A stretch of DNA of 64,000 bases from Coenobita brevimanus. Its lineage: Eukaryota > Arthropoda > Malacostraca > Decapoda > Coenobitidae. The position numbers and the translations under genes are program-made. The stretch's first letter is position 1. Every line of letters starts with the position of its first letter. The notes under the pieces are model-generated. The model worked only from the letters and a program-made list of their open reading frames with translations. It did no database searches and had not been told where the DNA came from. The DNA lies in contig CM064732.1 of NCBI GenBank assembly GCA_032717465.1, positions 37,916,888-37,980,887 on the forward strand. Direction: 5' to 3'. This document shows, piece by piece, positions 55,039 to 64,000 of this stretch.

Positions 55039-56936
55039 CGCACGCCACCAAGTTAGAGATCATCAAGATGAAGGAGGAGGGTCAAGTAACACAGCCATCG
55101 GAAAGCCCTGGGACTGGCTGAATCAACAGTGAGAACAATGTGGAAGAACCGTGATGCCATGAGGGCTGTAGTGAAGACATATGGTGCCTCTGACCTAGAT
55201 GGCAGTTCGTGGTTGGGAAATCGTGCGATGATACTAATGGAACGGTATCTTGCCAAATTCAAAATGAGGAAGGAGAAGGAAGGTGTTCCACTGAATGGAA
55301 GATTCAGAACCAAGCCCATCTCTTTTACAAGGCAGCATCTCGCAAGTTAAATGTGGACAAACCTTTCAAGGCATCGGTTGGAAGGCTGGACCGTTTTCTC
55401 AAGCGCAAGGAACTCCGTCACATCAAAGTGTCTGGTGAACATGCCTCTGCCGACGAGCTGGCTTCAAGAGACTATCCTGCGATATTTAGAATGCTCTTTG
55501 AAGAGGGACAGTACACCAAGGACCAGATCTACACCATCAATGAAACGTCGTTATACTACAAGGTCATCCCCAAATCAACTTACATCACTAAAAGACAGAA
55601 ACAAGCCCCTGGTCGCAAGCTCCAGGTAATGTTCTCTGTAAACCTATCTGGGAGTCACAAGATGAGGCCAGTTGTTATACACACAGCTTCACACCCAAGG
55701 TGCTACAAAAACCTCACGAACATTGACGCAAATGGCATGTACTGGTACAAGTCTGCAAATGGTTGGATGATTGGGAACGTTATGGCAGGCTGGTTAACGA
55801 GGCGCTGCGTCCCCAATGCCAGGGGCAAGTGTCAGGAACTGAGCTTTCCATTTAAGATGCTCATTGTGCTTGACAATGCACCAAGTCACCCTCCATACCT
55901 AGAAGATCTGCACAAGGATTGTCGTGTTGTGTTTCTGCCGCCCCTGACGACATCACTAGTGCAGCCACTGGATCAAGAACTGATCGCCACTGTTAAGCAC
56001 TTCTACCATAAGCAAGTGTACGACTACCTACGCAGGAAGACCAACACACAAGATGAGCTTCATGCCCTACAAGAAGATCATGACGAAGACCTCGATGAGG
56101 CACCTGCTCCCGTTCCATCTCTGCCAGCAGCTGTATCCCGACCCGCCACAGGTGACATGCTTGTTGAGGCATTTTGGCATCATTTTACAGTGAAGGATGC
56201 AGTTGAATTTCTCCTGCAAGCCTGGCACCAGATTACACCTGCAATGGTGAATCATGCGTGGTGAATGCTCGTACCTCACTTATGCACGACCCAGGTGACA
56301 GCCATTCAACCACTGGCTGAGGCTGAGGCAGCAACACTGACAGCAGCACAAGCTGTACCAGGTTTCGAGGACGTTACATTGGCGGACATACGAGAAGTGC
56401 ACGCTGCTAATGAGGAACAGCCTCCCAAGGAAGTTTTGCAACGAATAGACGAGGCTGACGCAGAGCCCGATGCCAGGCAGAGTCAAACTGAGCAGCCTAG
56501 TGTGATGGAAGGCAGGACTGAGCTATGTATGACAAGAATAAGCAAGATCCTTGCTGCCGTGGATAAGCTCAAGGAAGAGGTGAAGGAACAGGAAGTGAGC
56601 AGCCTAAGAACGAAGAAAGTTCTGGTTGGTATCAACAAACTCTTCCGTTCCTACACAGACAGGCACAGGCAAGAAATAAACAGAAGAAGACAGACGCTCA
56701 TAACAAGTTACACACACCGGGCTCAAGTTAGTGAAATTGAGGAACCAGCTACATCGTCTGCTCCTGTTCCTGTTGAGGATGAAGAGGATGCAATGTCAGG
56801 AGTGTCAGCATTGGACTTCGAGGGGTTTATGGCCGAAGTGAGTGACTTTGAGGCTCCTGGGGAAGGTGCTCAAGAGGAGTCTGTGGAGGGAAGTGTTGGT
56901 GCAGCAGGAGGTGCAGCGGTGGGTACGGCGCTGTAA
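55039..56936 (+). pseudogene. Tigger-3 transposase, main part
   Basis: After the ERV the frame gives ATKLEIIKMKEEG, then two frameshifts (near 55085 and 55290) carry it through LGLAESTVRTMWKNRDAM (helix-turn-helix) and MERYLAKF to the long frame 55209-56264. There a CENPB-type domain and a DDE_1 core follow. The first motif reads YTINETSLYYKVIP, with Asn where the family has Asp. The others are intact: VLDNAPSHPP and QPLDQELIATV. A TGA at 56262-56264 interrupts the acidic C-terminal region, which continues to TAA 56934-56936 (LDFEGFMAEVSDFE). Catalytic loss plus frame breaks make it inactive. Confidence 0.87.
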
Positions 56937-57149
56937 GTGTTGCCGCACCTCAGAACCCCTGTTATTTAAGTCCATGAGGCCTGTTGTCTACTGTTGTTAA
57001 GGTGACTGCCCATATTTTTGTTGTTGTAGCTATATCTGTAGTTCAATGTCTGAAAAATATGACCTTTATTATGTCTCTAAGAGCCAAAAAATGTCCAGGT
57101 ATGAGGGCATACCGCCCATATGTAATTTTTCCCATAAGATTATGTATTC

Positions 57150-57192
57150 ACAGTGCGCGAGGTCGTGGACCGCCCAGTCTCTCGCGCACTGT
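57150..57192. repeat. subterminal hairpin of Tigger-3
   Basis: ACAGTGCGCGAG (57150-57161) pairs with CTCGCGCACTGT (57181-57192), a 12-bp perfect stem with a 19-bp loop, just inside the right terminal repeat. It may duplicate the transposase binding site in inverted form. Confidence 0.75.
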
Positions 57193-57210
57193 GCGAGCCT
57201 ACTGTATATA

Positions 57211-59569
57211 CAGTGGAAGCTTGATTATACAGGCTCGGATTATCCAGCTTTCTGTATATCCGGGCCGTGACCGAACGGTTCAGTGGTACAGTTATTCATA
57301 GAATTATCCGTACAATAGCTCCAGTTTAAACAGGAAGCATCCAGTTGCTAGGGAGCGAGGCATGGGTAAACCAGAGAGAGTTTGCTCGCTTCCCCAACCC
57401 TGCCCCCACCCTGCCCCCACCCACACCTCGTGCTCACAACTCCATCACAAGAGTGGTAGGGTGGAGTTTGGTGAAGCTACTGATACACCAGACCTAACTT
57501 AATGTTGCTTAACTACTTAATAATTTAACCTAATTTAACCTAACCTGACCTAACCTGGGCTGCAGGTGGGAAATTGGGAAACTAAATCCACTTTTGTGTA
57601 TGATGAGTTCCCTCCATTATGCCCGAAACAATTGTAGGTAAGGCTTAAAAAATGTGATAATACAGTAAAAGAAAATCTTTCAGCTCGTGAAGGTAATTTA
57701 CTACCCTCAAAACAGAAAAACACAGAAAACAAACTGGAGGAATATTAAGTGAATTGGTGAAGTCTTTAGGCTGTATACTTAGATGAAAAATAATGGGTTT
57801 CCCAATTTTAGGGAATGCAGTGGAACTAGAATGTCTGCTAATCAGAAAAAAAAAAAAATTACTCATCTTGTATTCTCGTAAGGTAGCATTCAGTTCTGCA
57901 TTCTTCGTTAGATATCGCGCTTCCCAACACATTTCGGACCGACAGAACATAGTTATTTCTTCCTCTTACATTTACTGTTCATTCTTTTATTCGTTCTTAA
58001 GTGTACAGTAAGTGTGAAAGAGAGTATTAATACAAACAATAATGCATTCCATTAACCCCATCATAGCTGCCAGCCTCGAACAATGCTTTACTGTAACGAT
58101 GTCAGGGATGTAGGGTTAAGGAACGTTATGATATTAAGAGAGGAAATCTTTCAGCGAAAGGTAATTTACCACCCTCAAAATAGGCAGAAAAATACAGAAA
58201 ACAAACTAGAGGAATATGAACTGTATTGGTAAGGTTATTAGGCTGTATGCTTGGATGAAAATTTATGAGTTTCACAATTATAGGGGACAAAATGGAACAA
58301 AAATGTTTACTAATAAGAAAAAATACTTTCATCTCACGTGTTCTTGTAAGGTGGCATTCAGTCCTACATTCCTCGTTCGATGTCGCTTCCCAACACATTT
58401 CGGACCGACAGAGCATACAGTTATTTCAGCTCCTTACAGTTGAGTGTACATTTATTGCACATTCTTTTGTTCGTTCGTGTATGTGTGAAAGAGAGAGTAT
58501 TGATACAAACAATAATGTATTCCATTAACCCCTTCATGGCTGCCAGCCTTGAACAATGCTTTACTGTACCAGTGTCAGTGACGTTGAGTTAGGGAGAGCC
58601 ATAAAAACTGCGAACAATTATGGGAAGGGAGTGAAGGTCACTGGTATGTTTACACGACCCTACTCTACCATCTCAAACAGCCAGGCAGTCCATTCAAACC
58701 AGATGTTTTCGCCGATATGTTTAATTGCTAAAGTAACATGCACCCTAATTTTATGTTTAAATGCTAATGTAACATGCCCACTAATTTTATTAATTCTTTC
58801 ATGAATCATAGCAAATCACAAGATTGGTTTAGGGAGGAGGGGAAAAAGCCAGGTGTACCAGATGAGTCTTTTCACATCTCAAAGAAACTGACTTTATAAC
58901 TTTGAAAAAATGGTTCCAAGGTCTGCCACGGGAGCACACAAATTTCTGAACTCACGAACATTGAGAGGGGTCAGTATAAGCACCTTACCAAATCAGTTCA
59001 TCCTGATAGTCTGTTATATTTTTCTGATTAATTCTGGATTGGAAAATAAGCATTTCTTGTTAAATCTGTTTCCCAACTGTTTTTAGCTGTTCTGGTGTGA
59101 CGACTCTTTGTTTGATTCGTTAACGTAATGGCAGAAGACACTGTTCTAATCTAAGTGTTTAAACCTGGCCTAACCTAGCTTAACTGCACCTAATAATTTA
59201 ACGGAACCTAATCTTCAGTTGGGGAGTTGGGAAATGAAGTCCACATTTGAGTATAATGAGTTTCGTCCATTGTGCTGGAAACAATCGTGGGTGCAGCTTT
59301 AAATTGTGATGATAATAACAGGAAGGAAATCTTTCAGTAAGAAAACGTAATTTACCAAACTGAATATAGTCAGAAAAATACTGAAACAAGCTGGAGGAAT
59401 ATACATTGAACTGGAGAGGTCTTTCTGGTACTTAAAGTGTTCATTTACCAGTAAATAAATCAGTCTAACAGTACAGTACTTGTGTTTTGTTTCCGCCGGA
59501 TTATTCGTGCTTTCGGACTAATCGGGCACCCCTTAATACCATATAGCCCGGATAATCGGGCTATCTCTG
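57211..59569. mobile_element. non-autonomous Tigger-type element with an internal duplication
   Basis: CAGTGGAAGCTTGATTAT at 57211 and the inverse ...ATAATCGGGCTATCTCTG to 59569 are imperfect inverted repeats, both next to TATA. GATTATCC-like words recur near both ends. I find no transposase code. The interior consists largely of a diverged repeat (next entry) and T/A-rich DNA; 58601-59149 holds nothing I can name. Confidence 0.65.
57490..59410. repeat. diverged tandem duplication, two units plus a partial third
   Basis: 57660-58125 and 58137-58600 align over about 460 bp, sharing GGTAATTTAC, TTCCCAACACATTTCGGACC, GACAGA and CATTCCATTAACCCC. 59150-59410 matches 57490-57770, sharing AATCTTTCAG and GGAGGAATAT. 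Units differ at roughly 20 percent of positions by eye. Small frames inside are not conserved between units, so I call no gene. Confidence 0.75.
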
Positions 59570-59579
59570 TATATGTATG

Positions 59580-59580
59580 C

Positions 59581-59629
<49 letters not shown>
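59580..59629. repeat. (TA)n tract
   Basis: About 50 bp of pure TA between the two Tigger-type elements. Confidence 0.95.
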
Positions 59630-59631
<2 letters not shown>

Positions 59632-60283
59632 AGTAATCCCTCCACTATCCGATGTAACAGAGCCAAAGGCATGTCCGGAAAGTGGTCCCGTCTGGAAAGT
59701 GAGCGCCTTGCTCCTGGACTGGTACTTAAGGACCCTAACCCAGCCTAACTTTGAAAGCCACCTAAGTAACTCTCTACTGGACATGCATAGCACCTATTTA
59801 AACCTATTAAAGACTTTATTCACACCAATAATGGACATAAAGCATGAAATAAATGAAAAGGAACCAAAGAATGAGGAACTAGAAGTGACTTTACCTCAGC
59901 CAGTTTACTTACAGCACGTATGTGGCTGCCTTCTCTAAGGCTTTGGCAGTGGTGAAAATGCTTGTGAAGTACATACAGTAATCCAGTGTTGTGCTGCACT
60001 TACAGTAATTCTTTGCACAGTGAGTTATAATTGTTTGTCACTGCACAGTGTTAATTGCACCACGCCATTTTCAACCGCTAGTTTGCATTCCACAGTTAAT
60101 CCTTCGCACTCTAAATTCTAATTTCTTAACACTGCACAACACTGTAAATTCTTGTGTGGTCTAGTGGTGAGATATTGCAGTTTATTCACTGTTTATTAAA
60201 AAAAAATGAGTACGTGCGCCATCCATTGCGATAAGCATCTACTCGTGATTGCAGTTAAGGAATAACTGGTGTTGAGGGTGGTG

Positions 60284-60882
60284 CAGAGTTGCCAGCTCAG
60301 AGCTTGGCCACATTACCACACTCCTCAATTTTCATTACCAAATATAACTTTTCATTACTAAATTCGTGAAGCTAGCATTTGTTCTTCACTAATTATATAT
60401 ACAAGTGGAAATAAATGTAATCACTCTCCTTACAATTAACATGTTGACCAACGGCCATGCCACGTTGAGTACACCGCTTCCCGTCCGATCAGCGAAGTTA
60501 AGCAACGTTGGGTCTGGTTAGTACTTGGATGGGTGACCTCCTGGGAACACCGGATGCTGTTGGCATCCCTACGTGTCAAGTGGGGTTGGTGGAGGATTAG
60601 TGCCCCTCCCTGTAAAACAATTAACTCTAAGCCATCGGCCACCCCGTTTGGGATACATGGCGTATGGCAATGAATGAATGAAAAAATGATGAATTATTTT
60701 CACGCTATGTAGGCTAGGAGATTAATCAGAGACAGCAGACAATCCACCATCTCCATTCTGTGTATCCTCATACATGTGAAAAATCCGTTTGGTAATGCAT
60801 TATTCTGATTCATTACCAAACGAATTATTCATTACCAAATTGGTCCACATTTGGTAATGAAAAATACCAAATGGCAACCCTG
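60284..60882. mobile_element. hAT-like MITE inside the Tigger derivative
   Basis: CAGAGTTGCCAG at 60284 and TGGCAACCCTG at 60882 are inverted ends of the common hAT form CAGRGTTGCCA. Words of ATTACCAAA/TTTGGTAAT type repeat in both orientations across 60320-60870. I could not confirm an 8-bp duplication. Confidence 0.6.
60447..60681 (+). mobile_element. 5S-rRNA-derived SINE (SINE3 type)
   Basis: The first 119 bp (60447-60565) look like a nearly whole 5S rRNA, with GTACACCGCTTCCCGTCCGA, the A-box AGTTAAGCAACG, the intermediate element GTCTGGTTAG and the C-box TACTTGGATGGGTGACC. A body (GGGGTTGGTGGAGGATTAGTG) homologous to the SINE at 31847 follows. Then comes a tail GGCCACCCCGTTTGGGATACATGG...GGCAATGAATGAATGAA, close to the LINE-A 3' end. 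A 5S head, a body and a LINE-like tail together define SINE3. It is a mobile copy, not a working 5S gene. Confidence 0.85.
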
Positions 60883-61105
60883 ACAGGGGAGGGGGAAGGG
60901 GGGATGAAGGAAGGGGTGAAGGGGCCTTGGTGTAAACAGCTGTTCGGCACCGCACAGCAGTTTCACATTACGGGTGGGAAAAAATTCAGATTTGGGGGGG
61001 ATTTTTTTCTTTTTTTGGCCATTTTTGGGGTCCGAAGGTCCAGGCCCACAACGTTAGGTAAGTGGGGTGTCTGGAAAGTGGGCGTCCGAATAGTATAGGG
61101 ATTAC

Positions 61106-61109
<4 letters not shown>

Positions 61110-61202
<93 letters not shown>
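61110..61202. repeat. (TA)n microsatellite
   Basis: About 90 bp of TA with breaks at 61141-61146 and 61183-61188. IYIYI-type frames here are artefacts. Confidence 0.95.
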
Positions 61203-61439
61203 TTCGGAGGAGGCCGTAGCACGGGCCGAGCAGGGTAGTACTCCCGAGGGGAATGGGAATGCTGGTGATAGGGAGAGCTGGAGCTCCTGTTTCACTAGCT
61301 ATCTAGCCATCCCCGTTTGCTGACCTTTTCAGTGTGACAGTAACATGGAGAGTAGACCAGCATACTCTCCCAAACATTTCCTGTAACTATCTATGCACTA
61401 CACCACAGGCACTTTACATTTCACATAATGTATCCCACT
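61203..61439. other. unassigned spacer before LINE-E copy 2
   Basis: GC-moderate sequence without a coding frame. It could be 5' leader of LINE-E, but copy 1 is truncated there, so I cannot compare. Confidence 0.4.
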
Positions 61440-64000
61440 ACGTTACAGGGGTTGGCACCAGCAAGGGCATGCGGCCAGAAAACTTGCCCCCGCTACCTAG
61501 TGGCGGACTTCTGGGGGGAGGTGTGACGGGGGTTCCACCAGCATAGATCGTGGGTCCAGGTCGAGATGGGGCTCGGGCCTGTGTTAGAGGGTACAGGGCA
61601 TTGCGGTTCCCAGGCTGCCGCTTCCGCCCAATAGAGAGGGGCCCGAACCTGGGAGTAGCTCCCCAGGAGGCTGCCCTATCAGTGGGTGTATAATGGCGGG
61701 ATAGTTGCAGTGCCGAGACGCACTTGGAGGGTGTCCCTGCAGCTGTCCTGGCAGGGTGCCCCAAGGCCACTACCACAGCCACTGGTAAGCTGGTGGGCTA
61801 GGGGTCCCAGATCCATTGCCTGGACCTGGGACTGTACAGTGAGTGGGACCTGTGCTGTGTCTGTCCCCCTTTATTAATACTGAAGATGACAAAACAAAAT
61901 AAGTTTCAAAGCAAGCCTGAGGACAGTAAATCACCCATGGGGATGAGGGTGGGTTCATGGAATGTGTGAAGTTTGAGGGGAAGAGCAGGGGAAGTCGTTG
62001 AGGCATTCAGTAGGAGGTGGATGGATGTGGCGTGTTTGCAGGAAGTCCGGTACAGGGGTGAATCAGCCTGAAAGATTGTTGGGAAGGACTGTTGCTATAA
62101 GTTGTTTTGGCAGGGGGGGACAGACGGATATGGAGGTGTTGGTGTGATGGTTGCGGAGAAATGGGTGGAATATGTTATGAATGTTTTGAGAGTAAGCGAT
62201 AGGATATTGGTAGTGAAAATTCTGTTGGGAAGAAAGATAGCTGCGATTATATCGGCATGTGCTCGACAGGCAGGATTGGATGAATCAGAGAAAGATAGAT
62301 TTTGGGATGATTTAATACATGTAGTGGGTGGTATGCGGGATGATGAGATAGTGATTTTGGGAGGGGACTTAAATGGTCATGTAGGTGAAGCAGCACAAGG
62401 TTATGAAGGAGTGCATGGGGGATGTGCGTATGGTCTAAGGAATGCAGAAAGGGAAAGGATACTCGAGTTTGGGGAGGCAGCGGACATAATTGTGTGCAAC
62501 ACATATTTTAGGAAAAGAGACAGTAGGTTAATTACGTATGAGTCTGGGGGAAATAGCAGTCAGATAGATTATTTTCTGGTTAGGAGGGCCGATAGGAGGT
62601 TAGCGAGGGATGTTAAAGTTCTAGGAAGTGAGGAGTGTGTGCAGGAGCACAAACTATTGCTTTGCGATATGGTGCTTAAAGAACAAGTGATGAAAAAGAG
62701 GACTTATGTACCTAGGAGGAAAATATGGAAGCTGAAAAACCAAGTAGTAAGGGATGCCTTCTATAGCGAGTTGAGGAGAGTGGTGTCTGAACAGGGAGCT
62801 GTAAACAGAGGCGTTAATGAACAGTACAGAGCCCTCAAGAACAATTTCTTGAGAGTTACTGATGTAACATGCGGCTGGACAAGAGGACCACCAAGACATA
62901 AAGTAACTTGGTGGTGGGATGAGGGTGTAGAAGCTGCAATTAAGGAGAAAAGAAGGCTTTTCCGGGAATGGAAGAAGGGTGGTAGCAAAGAGGAATATTT
63001 GGCTGCCAAGCGTAGGGCTTGAAGAGAGGTATACAGGGCAAAGTCTGAGTCACAGAGACAATTACTTGATAACCTAAATCATGGGGAAAGGAAAAATATA
63101 TTTAGGGTGGCAGGTCAGGTGAAGAGGGATAATCGGGATATCATAGGTGAGCAGTGTGTGAAGAATGATGAAGGAAGGGTAGTGGTGAACAGTGAGGATA
63201 TTAAAGCTGCATGGAGAGAGCATTATAACCGGTTGTTGAATGAGGAGTTTGACTGGGACAGGGAAGGTTTGGAGCCAGCAGATCCAGTGTCTGGCCCTTG
63301 ACCTTTGATTGATACTGCTACTGTGAGTGAGGCAATAGGCAGGATGAGGGTGGGGAAGGCAGCAGGTGTGTCTGGGTTGACTGCCGAAATGTTGAAGGCC
63401 TCAGGCGATATGGGGGTGAGTTTAGTCACTGACCTGATAAATAGGATTATTTATGAATGTGTTGTCCCAGATGATTGGCTGAAGAGTGTAATTGTAAATG
63501 TGTATAAAGGGAAGGGTGATGCCCTGGAAAGAGGAAATTATAGAGGTATAAAGCTTTTAGATCAGATAATGAAGGTAATGGAGAGAGTTTTAGAAGGTAT
63601 GATTAGAGAAAGAGTGAATATTGATGAGATGCAGTTTGGGTTCATGCCAGGTAGGGGGACCACTGATGCCATATTCATTGTTCGACAGCTTCAGGAAAAA
63701 TATATTAGTAGGAGAAGGGATCTTTATTTTGTTTTTGTTGATTTGGAAAAGGCCTTTGACAGAGTCCCTAGAGGGGTGGTGAAGTGGGCAATGAGAAAGC
63801 TTGGCTTGGAGGAGTGGCTGGTTAGGGTGGTTATGGCCATGTATGTGGGTGCTCACACCCAGGTGAGAGTGAATGGAGATTTGAGTGATGAGTTTTCCGT
63901 GAATGTTGGTGTGCATCAGGGGTCAGTCTTGAGTCCCATGTTGTTTATCATGGTACTTGAAGCCCTTTCACGTGACTTTCGAAACGGACTCCCGTGGGAG
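61440..64000 (+). mobile_element. LINE-E copy 2, EEP+RT retrotransposon, cut by the right edge
   Basis: Inverted partner of 1-2922. The GC-rich leader (61440-61936) is longer than in copy 1. Position 64000 corresponds to 734 of copy 1, so the RT active site and 3' end lie outside. The 5' border is uncertain. Confidence 0.85.
61937..64000 (+). pseudogene. LINE-E copy 2 endonuclease-RT with four TGA stops
   Basis: ATG 61937 begins MGMRVGSWNV as in copy 1. One phase holds throughout, with TGA at 61967-61969, 62069-62071, 63020-63022 and 63299-63301; copy 1 has GGA, AGA, AGG and TGG there. The endonuclease is seen in LGGDLNGHVG and SQIDYFLVRR. RT is seen in VGKAAGVSGLTAEMLK, FGFMPGRGTTD, VFVDLEKAFDRV and HQGSVLSPMLF. 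No frameshift is present, so decay is recent. The frame is open from 63302 to the edge. Confidence 0.87.

Larger units (their letters stand above)
44995..57204 (+). mobile_element. Tigger-3, pogo/Tigger transposon split by an endogenous retrovirus
   Basis: The left end (TAGTAGGCTTACACAGT, 44995 on) and right end (...ACTGTGCGAGCCTACTG, to 57204) are inverted repeats with TA outside. Without the retrovirus and one CGCA copy the element is about 2.56 kb. 44995-45356 is the 5' arm with several GCGCGA words; 56937-57204 is the 3' arm and holds a strong hairpin. Confidence 0.85.
59630..61107 (-). mobile_element. deletion derivative of the Tigger-1/2 family, 1478 bp
   Basis: CAAGTAATCCCTCCACTATCCG (59630) and ...TATAGGGATTACTG (61107) are the Tigger-2 type ends. 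The left arm (59660-60190) follows 35450-36215 of Tigger-2, with CCTAACCCAGCCTAACTT and GGACATGCATAGCACC. The right arm (60955-61100) follows its T-rich leader. The transposase gene is gone, replaced by a hAT-like MITE with a SINE. Confidence 0.83.

Noticed and set aside
60447..60565. Functional 5S rRNA gene
   Set aside because: It is a single copy followed by a SINE body and LINE-type tail and is nested in transposons, so it is better read as a SINE head.

Overview
The window is eukaryotic DNA that consists almost wholly of transposable elements, often inserted into one another. I recognise no host protein-coding gene, no functional rRNA or tRNA gene and no CRISPR array. The mix (Tigger/pogo, mariner, hAT and Merlin-like DNA transposons; EEP+RT non-LTR retrotransposons with tetranucleotide tails; Gypsy elements, one with a baculovirus-F-like env; CCTAA-rich minisatellite; very long (TA)n tracts) suggests an arthropod, most probably a decapod crustacean. 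That is an inference from repeat content, not from a marker gene. Letters such as LINE-A or Tigger-3 are my own labels.

Layout. 1-2922: minus-strand LINE-E copy 1 with an unbroken endonuclease-RT frame that runs off the left edge. 2923-5924: Tigger-1. 5925-7091: pyrimidine-rich DNA, a tRNA-like SINE and a deleted Tigger-4. 7092-22270: a four-level nest: LINE-F (minus) is split by Gypsy-1 (minus, 7851-21653), whose 3' LTR is split by LINE-A (plus, 8136-14045), which is split by LINE-B (plus, 8487-11827, near intact). 22425-23183: deleted mariner. 23501-31033: three solo LTRs related to the Gypsy-1 LTR; LTR-4 and a miniature LTR element (TRIM) both sit inside LTR-3. 31034-35234: SINE, Merlin-like element, 75-bp minisatellite and a LINE ORF1 relic holding a hAT MITE. 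35235-40034: Tigger-2 and Tigger-5 strung on (TA)n. 40035-44994: LINE-C then LINE-D. 44995-57204: Tigger-3, split inside its transposase gene by a 9.6-kb errantivirus-like endogenous retrovirus (45395-55038) with gag, pol and an F-like env that carries a SINE insertion. 57211-61107: two non-autonomous Tigger-type elements, the second holding a hAT-like MITE that itself holds a 5S-rRNA-derived SINE. 61440-64000: LINE-E copy 2, inverted relative to copy 1 and carrying four stops.

The genes work only as transposon machinery: EEP endonuclease and RT for target-primed insertion, DDE transposases for cut-and-paste, and gag/protease/RT/RNase H/integrase/env for LTR retroelements. Short elements (SINEs, MITEs, TRIM) appear to borrow these in trans. 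The signals most worth following are the TRIM whose LTRs contain a tRNA-like Pol III promoter, the env-bearing retrovirus with about 1 percent LTR divergence, the covarying hairpin beside the PBS in the long-LTR Gypsy family, the SINEs with a common body, and the intact LINE-E frame.
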